This document shows positions 23,759 to 32,526 of a DNA stretch of 50,831 nt, in pieces. The notes under the pieces are model-generated. The model ran no database searches. It saw only the letters and a program-made list of their open reading frames with translations, and was not told the origin of the DNA. Source of the DNA: an uncultured Oscillospiraceae bacterium (lineage in GTDB: Bacteria; Bacillota; Clostridia; Oscillospirales; Ruminococcaceae); NCBI GenBank assembly GCA_934446455.1, contig CAKSEE010000016.1, positions 1 to 50,831 of the forward strand, read 5' to 3'. A program made the translations under genes and the position numbers. Position 1 is the first letter of the stretch. Each line of letters starts with the position of its first letter.

Positions 23759-24355
23759 ATGAAACATCTTACAAAAAAGTTCGCAGCAATGGCAGCGGTT
23801 ATAATGGCGCTCACAGCGATAAGCGGGTGCAAGGCTAAGCAGGATATCGACCTGTCGCTCATCGGCGGCGAGATGAACAGCGAAAGCAGCAGCTACACGG
23901 TTGACATTGTGGCAGACGAACCCACAGCCGAGGAGAGCAGCACAGCTCCCGCTCCCGAAACGGAAGACGTTCCCGAGCCTGCGCCCGAGCAGCCTGCGAC
24001 AACAACTGCCCCCGCCCCCAAGCCTGCGGTAACGATAACCACAGATAAACCCAAGGTTACAACGCCCGCGCAGACCGTAAGAACCGACTTGCCCAAGGTC
24101 ACCGCAGAGCCGCAGTACACAGCTCCCACTACAACAACGGCAAAACCTGCTCAGACCGAACCTTCCGAAATAGAAACAGACAGCAACGGCTTTCCTGCTA
24201 ACCCCAAAAATAACGATATTTTTATCGCGGCAGATGGGAAGAAGTACATCTACAATAGCATATTTCAGCATTGGGGAGAAGTTCTCAATGATGGTAAGAC
24301 GATAGTTGAGGAGTTCCCCGAATTTGAGCTGTCAGGTGAGAAGATTTTGGGATAA
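23759..24355 (+). CDS. Pro/Thr-rich surface lipoprotein
   Basis: This 198-residue protein has a lipoprotein signal peptide with lipobox LTAISGC (Cys 24). A disordered stalk of about 110 residues rich in Pro, Thr, Ala and Glu (TTTTAKPAQTEPSE) follows, then a small folded C-terminal domain of about 45 residues (IFIAADGKKYIYNSIF then HWGEVL). It is driven by its own consensus promoter and followed after one base by a membrane-anchored DUF2726-like gene. Surface lipoproteins of conjugative elements can act in exclusion or mating contact; that role is only a guess here. Confidence 0.75.
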   Translation: MKHLTKKFAAMAAVIMALTAISGCKAKQDIDLSLIGGEMNSESSSYTVDIVADEPTAEESSTAPAPETEDVPEPAPEQPATTTAPAPKPAVTITTDKPKVTTPAQTVRTDLPKVTAEPQYTAPTTTTAKPAQTEPSEIETDSNGFPANPKNNDIFIAADGKKYIYNSIFQHWGEVLNDGKTIVEEFPEFELSGEKILG

Positions 24356-24356
24356 T

Positions 24357-25259
24357 ATGATGTATAGCATAAATGAACTTAATAAAATGCTGGCTCTTAT
24401 AGTCCCGATTATATTGAGCGTGATAATGTATTCCGCTGTTATTGTGGCAATCGTTTATATCATTCTTCACCGCAAGGATAATCGCAAAAAGGAACAAATG
24501 AACCTGCCTTGTAATACAGAAACCATTGTTGTTGCTGAGAATGAGCAAGACGTCCCAACTCAAACAGCTCGAACGGAGCATGACGGGCAAGGCGCTAGCA
24601 TAAAACCTGCTGTGACGGATTCTGTTCAAACTTATAGAAAGTCATATAAAATCGTTAAAGAGCAGGTTTACAAACGCAATCATTCTGACCAGGTTGCAAT
24701 AGAAGTCCTGCATAAAAATAAAGTTCCTCTTAAGCTTTGTAACTCTAAGAATAATGGCTTTTTCTTTGAACCGTCAGAAGCCGAGTTTTATCATTGCGCT
24801 AGAGCATGGGCAGAAGAAAACGGCTATATTCTTCTCTCCAAAGTCCGAGAGGCAGATATTATACGTATAGATGATTTGGATAAATACCCTTTCAACCGCA
24901 TTCTTTTCCAGTCAATAAGTCAAAAGCATTTCGATTTTGTTTTCTTTAGGCAATACAACATATCGACACCGCAGTACAACTGCATTCCTATGTTGATAGT
25001 GGAAATTGATGGACTCTCGCATGAAGACACTAGCAGGAAAAGGCGCGACAAAATGGTGGATTTGCTGGTTGAAAAATATAACCGACAACCTCATGTTTGG
25101 CGCAGATTGGATATTATTCACTTGCGAAAATGTTATGTAGGCGAATGCTGCCTTTGGCAAGAGGTTATTCAAGCCTGCGATAACACTATTGTGGGTGACT
25201 CTGCACTTCCTATTGAGGAAATACTTAATAAGTTCTTAAAGGTTAATGAACGCAGTTGA
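24357..25259 (+). CDS. Membrane-anchored DUF2726-like protein
   Basis: This 300-residue protein has one membrane segment (about residues 10-35), a linker and a domain at about 130-270. The domain fits DUF2726, a PD-(D/E)XK/Vsr-like fold: EPSEAEFYHCARAW, KVREADII, HFDFVFF and LIVEIDGLSH, then an RRDK motif. The acidic and Lys/Arg residues expected of a nuclease-like core are present. ATG at 24357 follows the lipoprotein stop after one base, so the two are coupled. A terminator hairpin overlaps the end of the gene. Its target is unknown. Confidence 0.7.
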   Translation: MMYSINELNKMLALIVPIILSVIMYSAVIVAIVYIILHRKDNRKKEQMNLPCNTETIVVAENEQDVPTQTARTEHDGQGASIKPAVTDSVQTYRKSYKIVKEQVYKRNHSDQVAIEVLHKNKVPLKLCNSKNNGFFFEPSEAEFYHCARAWAEENGYILLSKVREADIIRIDDLDKYPFNRILFQSISQKHFDFVFFRQYNISTPQYNCIPMLIVEIDGLSHEDTSRKRRDKMVDLLVEKYNRQPHVWRRLDIIHLRKCYVGECCLWQEVIQACDNTIVGDSALPIEEILNKFLKVNERS

Positions 25260-25281
25260 TTTTCAATTGCGTTCTTCTTTT
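25248..25281 (+). terminator. Terminator overlapping the DUF2726-like stop codon
   Basis: GAACGCAGTTGA (25248-25259, including the stop) pairs with TCAATTGCGTTC (25263-25274) around a 3-base loop and is followed by TTCTTTTTTT. The ribosome site of the next gene comes directly after, so it may be leaky or an attenuator. Confidence 0.65.
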
Positions 25282-25294
25282 TTGGAGGGAAATT

Positions 25295-27697
25295 ATGAAC
25301 ATTAAAAAGCATATTACGCGTATACTCGCAGCCGTTACGCTTTTTGCATTTACGTCATCGGCGGTGCTTGCTGATATAAATCTCGGCAACGAAGATGGCA
25401 CAGACTTTCAGAACGGCACAGGAGATAATTACTGGGGCGTGTATACAGACAGCGGTCTGCCGATAGATGATACCGAAGGACTGCGTGTAACTGTTTATGA
25501 CTCGGAATCGGGCGAAAAACAGTTTAACACCATAGATATAACTGGAAATCCAAATTTGTCTGCCGTTTCGTTTATGAATTATTTCGCTGATGAAGAAGAA
25601 CTTGTCCCAAAAACAACTTGGTTGAAATATGTTGGGGGTACATATAACAGCATTTCAGCAGCGGATATGATTAAATATAACAAATTTGTTTTGGAAAGAT
25701 GGAAGTCAGGCGCGTATCGCGCACAATACGTTCCACAGCTTGCAAGTATAGATATTGTGTCCACAAACAATACATCAAATCTTGAAGCTATAAAAAGTGT
25801 TCTTTCAGATAGTGAATTTCTAAGGGCATTATGTGAACTAATCGGAGGGTTAAACTATTCCGACATAGAGGACGGCAAGTACAAGATAGCCTTTGAGCCG
25901 GTAGCCTACTTCCGCTACAACGGTCAGAACTGGGCAATGAGCGCCACAGAGTGTGGCTTGCTCAATAAGTATATGAAAAACTTCTTTTCGGCAGGCTGGA
26001 ACAGCACAAACAACCTGCGTGCGCTGCTCGGACCGCTTACGCACTCGAACCTGCCGCGCTCCGCGTTCCTTGAAAGCCGCGAGCTCGGCATAGCAGCGTA
26101 TTCCCCGACCGAGAGCGACTACTACAACGGCAACGCAGACTACAACAGCGACACGTGCATTATTCGCTGCATGGGCATAGGCGTCCTCGCGAGTGGCAGT
26201 ACAATGACTGAGGTTATAGGCTCGACAGTCGCGGAGTACCACACGGACACCGATGTTTATACGTCGTTTAATTTTGTTAACACAGGTTCTGACAGCATTA
26301 TCTCGTCAACCGCATTCTCTATATACAACGCTTCGGGCGAGCTGCCCGCAACGCGCGAAGGTCCTTCGAGTACGGCGTATTTCATAGAGAATTATATTTC
26401 GGAGATTCACGATGATGAAGGTCATGTAATCGGAGCAAATGCGTATCCTATCTACGGATATCTTGAAGAATCTGTTGAGATGAAAACAGTACGCGCCGAT
26501 AGCCGTGTTAAGGTTTTTGTTGAGAATCCCGACTACGAGGAAACAACATTCGGAACAGCGCCGTATACCCTGCTCGGAACATTCCGTGACGGAGAGTTTA
26601 TTGACAACAGCGAGGACGGCGCGACAGTTTTCAGCTACACAATTCGCAACCGCGAAACAGGAGCGCAGATAAAAAGCGGTAGTGTAAGCTTTTCCTGCCC
26701 TGCTGATGAAGAAGCTATGGGGTGGTTTGACTGGCATACGCCGAACACCGCCCAGGATATTGAGATAACGATATCCTCTAACAATTCTGACGTATTTATC
26801 CTCGACAGCAATGGCAGGCGCTATAACACGCTTGTTGTATCCGCTACGATTGATAAAGTTGAGGAGTTGACCCCGCCCGACCCTACCGTATATGACAGAC
26901 GCCCGAGCTGGCACAATCTTTATACGGCGTCATCTGTAGCAAACAGAGTTGCGCAGTATGCTTCCCCCGACAGTCCGCAGACGCTTGAGTGGTATGTATG
27001 GACATACGACTGGACGCAGAAAGAGCTTGAAGCGCGTATGGATTATTTCAACATCATTACATCTCCCCCGAATGAAGATGGATACTATGACGGAGCAGAG
27101 TATTACAGTTATAGCTTTATTGCGAAGCGGCGAGGCATAGATAATACATATTATGCCACAGAAAATTCGCAGCGCAAAAGCGGGTATCAATACGAGGGCG
27201 CTGTTTTGCTTTCGGGCGAAGCGCGCAAAATGACGTTCTCTGTATCCATAGACGCAGAGCTTGTGGTAACGCCCTCGCCGCGGTGCTACACAGCGACAAT
27301 GAGTAATTCCACAGGACTGTACACCATGAAATCGGGCTATGGAATACAGGTCGAAGTCAAGGCGCATATATCAGGCAATACAGAGCTTTGTACAGGGTCG
27401 CAGGCGGCAAACGTGCTGTTCCCCGAGTTTAATTATCGGCTTGGCGAAGCAAAATACAATCGCTTGCTCGAAAAGGTCGGCGGCGTTTATGTGTTCAAAC
27501 CGAATGAATACAGCACCTACAACGACAGAGTGCATTTCACCCCGATATGGTATCCCGATAGAAACAGCTACATTGTATATGCAGAAGTATTTGATGTTTG
27601 GTGTCCTGCCGGACAGCTTTCTGCACGAATGACGGACTGGGTATACATAAAGGGCAACGTATATGATGACTGGCATATAGCTCCGGTTAATCAGTAA
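25295..27697 (+). CDS. Large secreted protein
   Basis: This 800-residue protein begins with a cleavable signal peptide (basic start, hydrophobic core, SSAVLA near residue 27). The mature part looks like a beta-rich extracellular protein, rich in Tyr, Asn, Ser and aromatic residues. No sortase motif, membrane anchor or catalytic motif was seen, so how it stays on the cell is unclear. TTGGAGGGA precedes the ATG. The position after the relaxase and before the coupling protein fits a mating surface protein. No family was recognised. Confidence 0.7.
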   Translation: MNIKKHITRILAAVTLFAFTSSAVLADINLGNEDGTDFQNGTGDNYWGVYTDSGLPIDDTEGLRVTVYDSESGEKQFNTIDITGNPNLSAVSFMNYFADEEELVPKTTWLKYVGGTYNSISAADMIKYNKFVLERWKSGAYRAQYVPQLASIDIVSTNNTSNLEAIKSVLSDSEFLRALCELIGGLNYSDIEDGKYKIAFEPVAYFRYNGQNWAMSATECGLLNKYMKNFFSAGWNSTNNLRALLGPLTHSNLPRSAFLESRELGIAAYSPTESDYYNGNADYNSDTCIIRCMGIGVLASGSTMTEVIGSTVAEYHTDTDVYTSFNFVNTGSDSIISSTAFSIYNASGELPATREGPSSTAYFIENYISEIHDDEGHVIGANAYPIYGYLEESVEMKTVRADSRVKVFVENPDYEETTFGTAPYTLLGTFRDGEFIDNSEDGATVFSYTIRNRETGAQIKSGSVSFSCPADEEAMGWFDWHTPNTAQDIEITISSNNSDVFILDSNGRRYNTLVVSATIDKVEELTPPDPTVYDRRPSWHNLYTASSVANRVAQYASPDSPQTLEWYVWTYDWTQKELEARMDYFNIITSPPNEDGYYDGAEYYSYSFIAKRRGIDNTYYATENSQRKSGYQYEGAVLLSGEARKMTFSVSIDAELVVTPSPRCYTATMSNSTGLYTMKSGYGIQVEVKAHISGNTELCTGSQAANVLFPEFNYRLGEAKYNRLLEKVGGVYVFKPNEYSTYNDRVHFTPIWYPDRNSYIVYAEVFDVWCPAGQLSARMTDWVYIKGNVYDDWHIAPVNQ

Positions 27698-27699
27698 TG

Positions 27700-27721
27700 G
27701 GTGCGTCATGCGTGACGCACC
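27700..27721. repeat. Variant of the dispersed palindrome, copy 8
   Basis: GGTGCGTCA and TGACGCACC pair perfectly around TGCG. The core keeps GCGTCA/TGACGC of the family but the outer pair is changed on both sides and the spacer is 4 bases. Paired changes suggest that the pairing itself matters. Confidence 0.55.
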
Positions 27722-27735
27722 GTTAATAAACTGCA

Positions 27736-27770
27736 AAAGGCACAATGCGGATTAGCTGCGTTGTGCCTTT
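27736..27770 (+). terminator. Stem-loop after the secreted-protein gene
   Basis: AAAGGCACAA (27736-27745) pairs perfectly with TTGTGCCTTT (27761-27770) around 15 bases. The T tract is short, so termination is likely but not certain. Confidence 0.55.
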
Positions 27771-27790
27771 GCTATATTAAGGAGGGTAAA

Positions 27791-28648
27791 ATGAATATAA
27801 AACATGGCATAACCGATACCGGGAAGCTCAAAACCATTGAAATCGACAAGTATGAGTCGATTCCGGGGAAGCCCGGCGTTTGCCGCGCAGTCGGACAGGC
27901 AAGTAAGCAAGAGGTATTCGACCAGCTTAAGGACCATCTTACGTATGTGGGAATGCTCCCGGACGAATACTTTCTTCTTTCTCGGGAAACTTCGGAATCC
28001 ATACCCGATAACTGGCGGGGCTTCGCCTGCAATGTATCGTTCGGCGGCAGCGAGGGAATATACCTTGATATCAGCCTTAATACCGCGAATGGCTCGCAGA
28101 GCTTTATTACAGGTAAAACGTTAAGCGAGGGCGTAGAGAACTTTCTCATTATGTCGCGTGTTGCCGCAGAGTGCAACCTTATGCTTAACGGTAATGGCTG
28201 CCTTATGGCTCTGCCGCAGGATATAGCGGAATACCTTGAGCATAACTTGGCAGGCAGAATCGAAAAGTATGATTTGAATATCGACTTTGCAAAACTGGAT
28301 TATATTGAAATTGAGATTCGTTCCGATGAATATGTTGGCGGCATTGATGAAAACGGTCACGAGCGCAAGGATAACTTCCGCGAAACCACCAACCACATAA
28401 CTTTCTTTGCTTCGTCTGAAAATATTGATGTTTTATTCAGCGACGATTCGCAGGAAGATTCTTTCGATAATCCAATAGATATTTCAAATGCAATAGAGCG
28501 TATCAGTAAGTATATTGATATGTCTGTTGAAAGCGATGATGTTGCAGTATATATCAAGCCGAAAGACGGTGAACGAAAGTGTTTTGAACCAACCGGGGCG
28601 CAACACGATGTTGAGGCTGGTGAAGAATCCGACGAAATGGAAATGTGA
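27791..28648 (+). CDS. Hypothetical protein with MEM tail
   Basis: This 285-residue soluble protein is not recognised. It is mixed alpha/beta, with an acidic C-terminal region ending EESDEMEM. AAGGAGGG precedes the ATG. The last codons and stop (ATGGAAATGTGAGGGG) lie 14 bases before the next gene, so they are co-translated. The shared ending groups it with the methylase-helicase, the primase and others. Confidence 0.75.
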   Translation: MNIKHGITDTGKLKTIEIDKYESIPGKPGVCRAVGQASKQEVFDQLKDHLTYVGMLPDEYFLLSRETSESIPDNWRGFACNVSFGGSEGIYLDISLNTANGSQSFITGKTLSEGVENFLIMSRVAAECNLMLNGNGCLMALPQDIAEYLEHNLAGRIEKYDLNIDFAKLDYIEIEIRSDEYVGGIDENGHERKDNFRETTNHITFFASSENIDVLFSDDSQEDSFDNPIDISNAIERISKYIDMSVESDDVAVYIKPKDGERKCFEPTGAQHDVEAGEESDEMEM

Positions 28649-28662
28649 GGGGTGGTGCGAAA

Positions 28663-29481
28663 ATGATAACCAAAGGAACTTTATGCGATTTTAGCTTTTA
28701 CGTTGTAGCTTTTGATACAAAAAATCACAACAGAAATTATGGCGAGTTTGCCAATAAGCTTTCGCTCGAGCAGGCAAAAGAGGAGTTTGCCAAACGCTGC
28801 GCGCAGAATCCGCTGAGCGTGAATACAATGCTGGGTGTGGAATATGCCACAAAACGCTTGGACCTGAACAGGCGCGGGGTAGGTTCTATGGACCTGCTGC
28901 AATGTATCAATGGACATCTCAGATTATCGGACGATTATAAATCGGACGAGATTCTTTCGCAGGAAACGCTTATATCAGTAAACGCCAGGTCAATTCTTGA
29001 ACGCGAAGCAGCAAGATTACAGCGTATAAGCGACGCTGCAACTGTAAAATGCGCAAAGCTCATCAGCGAAAAGATACAGGATATATCTTCTCCCGAGGAA
29101 GCACAGTGGCTTATGAACAGCCTTGCCGAGGATTATGGCATAGAGCGCTGCAAGGCTATACTTGCCAATGAGCTTCTCGGCAATCGCGAAATAGAAGATG
29201 ACGAAACTGCCGACTACTTGTCCGGCGCGTATGACGGAATATACGACAAGCGCTTTGCTGTGACAGCCGGTAGCTCCGAGCAGCTCGAAAGCCTTGCTCA
29301 GGCGGCTATGCGTGTTGAAGCAAGCCTTTCCGAAGCCGAGAGCAGACTTTACCACAGCGGGCTTGTAAACGGCGACATTGATAGCATAAGGTCGCAGTCC
29401 GCTGACGTGAGCGCGGAAATATCCCGCCACAACCGTATGGAGGACGCGGGGCTTGTTCCCGATGACCAGCTGTCGCTATAA
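28663..29481 (+). CDS. Hypothetical protein, DUF3849-like segment
   Basis: This 272-residue soluble, mainly helical protein has a segment near residues 155-195 (DYGIERCKAILANEL) that resembles the FGxERVxxVLANT core of DUF3849-type modules of clostridial mobile elements. That match is modest. GAGGGGTGG precedes the ATG. It lies upstream of the transfer operon and is followed by a short membrane-peptide gene. Confidence 0.65.
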   Translation: MITKGTLCDFSFYVVAFDTKNHNRNYGEFANKLSLEQAKEEFAKRCAQNPLSVNTMLGVEYATKRLDLNRRGVGSMDLLQCINGHLRLSDDYKSDEILSQETLISVNARSILEREAARLQRISDAATVKCAKLISEKIQDISSPEEAQWLMNSLAEDYGIERCKAILANELLGNREIEDDETADYLSGAYDGIYDKRFAVTAGSSEQLESLAQAAMRVEASLSEAESRLYHSGLVNGDIDSIRSQSADVSAEISRHNRMEDAGLVPDDQLSL

Positions 29482-29492
29482 AAAAACTGGTG

Positions 29493-29648
29493 ATGTTATT
29501 CGCTGCTGCTATAGTGCTTGCAGCGTTGTGCTTCCCGCCACAGGCGAAACCTGCCGCGGGATATAACGAGCTTTTCGGCGGCGAGGTGTTGAGCGAGTGG
29601 AAATTTGATAAATGGTCGATATACACTTTTCGCGGAATTAGGCTATGA
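29493..29648 (+). CDS. Small membrane peptide coupled to virD4
   Basis: A 51-codon frame starts at ATG 29493 (or GTG 29490) and encodes one hydrophobic segment (LFAAAIVLAALCF) followed by a short soluble tail. Its TGA overlaps an ATG at 29645 that is in phase with virD4 (ATGA), a usual sign of translational coupling. No strong ribosome site precedes it. It could be a real small transfer-operon membrane protein. Confidence 0.5.
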   Translation: MLFAAAIVLAALCFPPQAKPAAGYNELFGGEVLSEWKFDKWSIYTFRGIRL

Positions 29649-29659
29649 GGAACAACATT

Positions 29660-31708
29660 ATGAATAGAAATAAAAATTACAGGCTGCCCGTTTGCGCTTT
29701 CATCTTTGTCGCGGGCAGCCTTTCGACGTTATGGTTTGCAAACATTATGGACGATATGATGACGCAACGTACGATAACAACGCGATTCACCGATATCGGC
29801 GGAATGTTCGCGGGCGTATTTGAACAAGAAAAGCTGGGGCAGTTGTTTTGGCTGCTCGAAGTGTTAGTGGTGCTGCTGTGCATTGTATATTATGTCTGCG
29901 CGGAGCGCTCTTACCAAGCGGATACATATACCGTGACCGGTAAAATATCAATACCCAAGCCGTATGGGCAGGGACAGCACGGAACGGCGTGGTTTATGAG
30001 CAAAGCAGAAAAGAAAAAGGCGTTTGACTACATAACCATAACCAAGGAAAGTGCGGTAATACAGACGCTGCTGAAAAACGGCGAAAAAAGGTTTCGCGCG
30101 GTAGAGGACAACGCGCCTCCGTCGGATATTGAGTCTGTAAAGCCTTGCCTGAAAAAGGGCGGCATAGTGCTTGCGCGAGAAGGGGGCACGACGAGAGAAC
30201 GCATTCCGTGCATTATTAAAGATGTCCACACGCTTACGATAGGCGGCACAGGCTGCGGTAAAACGCGCTGCCTAGTTTTGCAGTCCATTTGTACGCTTGC
30301 GCTTGCCGGCGAGGGTATTGTTGTAAACGACCCAAAGGGCGAGATTTACCATTATACACACCTGCTGCTTGAAAGCCTCGGTTATGAGGTGAGAGTTGTT
30401 GACTTTCAGTCGCCGCGGCGTTCGGCGCATTACAACCCGCTGCAGCTTATCATTGACGCTGTTAACGACGACCGTGTTGACGACGCGCAGACTTTCGCTT
30501 GGGATTTGGTTACTTTTCTCGTTGAAAAAAACGAACATTCCGAACCGATATGGACAAACGGTGAGATGGCGGTAGTTGCCTCCGCGATATTGTGCGTTGT
30601 ATATGATAACAAGGAGCGCCCCGAGTATCAGAACCTCACGAACGTGTATCACTTTATCGCGAATATGTGCAAGCCTGTAAATAAGGTCATGCCCATTGAC
30701 GAGTATATGCAGAAGCTGCCCGACAGTCATCCTGCAAAGGCGCTCATCGCAATAGCTAAAATCGCCCCTGACCGCATGGGCGGTTCTTTTTATACCTCGG
30801 CGCTTACAACGCTGAGGTTGTTTGTCACAAACGACGTTTACCGCATTACCTGCGAATCCGAGTTTTCGCTTGATGACTTCGGAAAAAAGCCGCAGCAGGC
30901 GCTGTTTTTTATCCTGCCCGACCAAAAGACCACCTATTACCCTATTGTTACGCTGCTTGTGTCGCAGCAGTATGAGCAGCTCGTAACGTATGCGAAACGC
31001 CACGGCAACAGGCTTCCTTATCGAGTAAATTTCGTGCTTGACGAGTTTGGCAACTTCACGGCTATAGCGGACTTTGACAACAAACTGACTGTATCAAGAG
31101 GATACGGCATACGGTGGAACTTGTTCCTGCAGGATTTCAATCAGCTCGTTAATAAGTACGGAAAAGAAATATCGGGAATCATCAAAGGCAACTGCCGATA
31201 CTGGATATATCTGCAGTCGAGCGACGTCGAAACTAACAAGGAAATATCCGAGCGTATGGGCATTTACACGACGTCAACATATTCGCTCGGCGGCTCTACA
31301 CAGAAGTATGCAGCGCCGTCAAGCTCAACCAATATACAGCTTTCCCAGCGCAATCTGCTTAATGCGGATGAAATAGGGCAGTTTGAACGTCCCTATCAGC
31401 TGATAATATCAAATTCGCCCCCTGCGGTAATGTATTCTCCCGATATATCGCAGTGGACTTTCAATAAATTGTTGGGTCTTGGCAATGAAGCGCATAACAC
31501 CGCGCTCATTGAACAAGACGAAAAGCTCCGTCCCGAGCGTGGCGAAGCCCACACTACCCAAAAGCTATGGAAACCGTGGGAGGATTCATCTGCTCCTGCT
31601 CCGCTGCCTGCGTCTTATCCGCAGGCGGCAGCAGAACCCAGCGAATCCACCCATGGATTACATAATAAGCCACCATATTTCAGAAGCAGAAGGGGGGGAA
31701 CGGTATGA
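29660..31708 (+). CDS. VirD4-type conjugative coupling protein
   Basis: This 682-residue protein is the T4CP ATPase that brings relaxase-bound DNA to the secretion channel. Two membrane segments lie near residues 7-30 and 65-85. Walker A GGTGCGKT is near 193, NDPKGEIY near 215 and Walker B NFVLDEFGNF near 457, all typical of TraG/VirD4. ATG 29660 was preferred because TGAGGAAC lies 8 bases upstream; ATG 29645 adds 5 residues and overlaps the previous stop. Its stop overlaps the next gene by ATGA. If the Met-Glu-Met tail is a secretion signal, this is the likely receptor. Confidence 0.93.
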   Translation: MNRNKNYRLPVCAFIFVAGSLSTLWFANIMDDMMTQRTITTRFTDIGGMFAGVFEQEKLGQLFWLLEVLVVLLCIVYYVCAERSYQADTYTVTGKISIPKPYGQGQHGTAWFMSKAEKKKAFDYITITKESAVIQTLLKNGEKRFRAVEDNAPPSDIESVKPCLKKGGIVLAREGGTTRERIPCIIKDVHTLTIGGTGCGKTRCLVLQSICTLALAGEGIVVNDPKGEIYHYTHLLLESLGYEVRVVDFQSPRRSAHYNPLQLIIDAVNDDRVDDAQTFAWDLVTFLVEKNEHSEPIWTNGEMAVVASAILCVVYDNKERPEYQNLTNVYHFIANMCKPVNKVMPIDEYMQKLPDSHPAKALIAIAKIAPDRMGGSFYTSALTTLRLFVTNDVYRITCESEFSLDDFGKKPQQALFFILPDQKTTYYPIVTLLVSQQYEQLVTYAKRHGNRLPYRVNFVLDEFGNFTAIADFDNKLTVSRGYGIRWNLFLQDFNQLVNKYGKEISGIIKGNCRYWIYLQSSDVETNKEISERMGIYTTSTYSLGGSTQKYAAPSSSTNIQLSQRNLLNADEIGQFERPYQLIISNSPPAVMYSPDISQWTFNKLLGLGNEAHNTALIEQDEKLRPERGEAHTTQKLWKPWEDSSAPAPLPASYPQAAAEPSESTHGLHNKPPYFRSRRGGTV

Positions 31709-32034
31709 GAAAACTCAGAAAGCTGTATCAGGCGATAGTGTGCATGACGGCATTCATTGCTGTGTCTTTGAGCGCGTCGGCAACGGGAGGACTTGAAAGC
31801 TCTAAGGCTGTAACAGGCACTACAGCGCTGCTCAACGACCTGTCTAACATTATGCTGGTTGTAGCGCCGATAGCTGGAACTGTCTGCATTGTGTACTTTG
31901 CGATACGGCATGGCGCGGCAGATGAAATGGACCAGAAAAAATGGAAGCAGCGTATTATTGTCGCTGCGGTATCCATTATCGTCGCGGTAGTCGCGTCTGC
32001 GCTCATCAATGCGCTTATCGGGTACTACCAGTAA
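31705..32034 (+). CDS. VirB2-like conjugative pilin subunit
   Basis: This 109-residue protein has a signal peptide ending near ASA (residue 26) and two hydrophobic segments (about 45-68 and 82-103) separated by a short charged loop. That is the size and layout of VirB2/TrbC-type pilins. It overlaps virD4 by ATGA. A VirB2-like subunit beside Tad-type pilins means two distinct filament or channel systems are encoded together. Confidence 0.7.
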   Translation: MRKLRKLYQAIVCMTAFIAVSLSASATGGLESSKAVTGTTALLNDLSNIMLVVAPIAGTVCIVYFAIRHGAADEMDQKKWKQRIIVAAVSIIVAVVASALINALIGYYQ

Positions 32035-32054
32035 ATAGTCCAAGGAGGGGACGT

Positions 32055-32087
32055 ATGAGAGTTTTTCTTTCGGGGCTGCCGCCCTAG
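32055..32087 (+). CDS. 10-codon leader peptide before the SpoVG-like gene
   Basis: AAGGAGGGGACGT precedes an ATG encoding MRVFLSGLPP and TAG. Its last codons contain a small GGGC/GCCC hairpin. The strong ribosome site in front of such a short frame suggests a regulatory leader or a relic. The gap to the next gene is 48 bp. Confidence 0.4.
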   Translation: MRVFLSGLPP

Positions 32088-32135
32088 CAAAAACATTGTA
32101 AATCGGAACATCACATCACAAAGGAGGATTAACAC

Positions 32136-32510
32136 ATGAAAGTTACCTGTGAATCGAAAAACATACGCCTGTTGTCCGGGCAGAATAACCGCCTTGCGAT
32201 GGCGAGTATAACCCTTGACAATGCGTTCGTTGTACGCGGCTTAAGCGTTATGAACGGCTCAAAGGGCGTTTTCGTCAATATGCCCTCGCAGAAGGGCGTT
32301 GACGCAGAGGGCAAGACCCAGTATTGGGACACCGCATTCCCGCTGTCTAAGGAACTGCGCGACAGCATTAACGACGCCGTTATCGGTGCATATCAGACGA
32401 AGCTCAGCGAGCTGCAGCAGAGCGCCGTAAAACGCGACGAAACAACATCGGAACAGTCCGCAGACGGCGCAGAAGCAGAGTCCGAGGACGACGACATGGA
32501 AATGTATTGA
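32136..32510 (+). CDS. SpoVG-family protein with MEM tail
   Basis: This 124-residue protein matches SpoVG over residues 10-90: LAMASITLDNAFVVRGL, KGVFVNMPSQ and KELRDSINDAVIGAY. SpoVG proteins bind nucleic acids and regulate genes in Gram-positive bacteria. A 30-residue acidic extension follows and ends EDDDMEMY, which ordinary SpoVG lacks. AAGGAGG precedes the ATG. Its place between virB2-like and pilin genes suggests a role in transfer, perhaps binding incoming DNA or RNA. Confidence 0.85.
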   Translation: MKVTCESKNIRLLSGQNNRLAMASITLDNAFVVRGLSVMNGSKGVFVNMPSQKGVDAEGKTQYWDTAFPLSKELRDSINDAVIGAYQTKLSELQQSAVKRDETTSEQSADGAEAESEDDDMEMY

Positions 32511-32526
32511 TAGGAGGAACATCACA

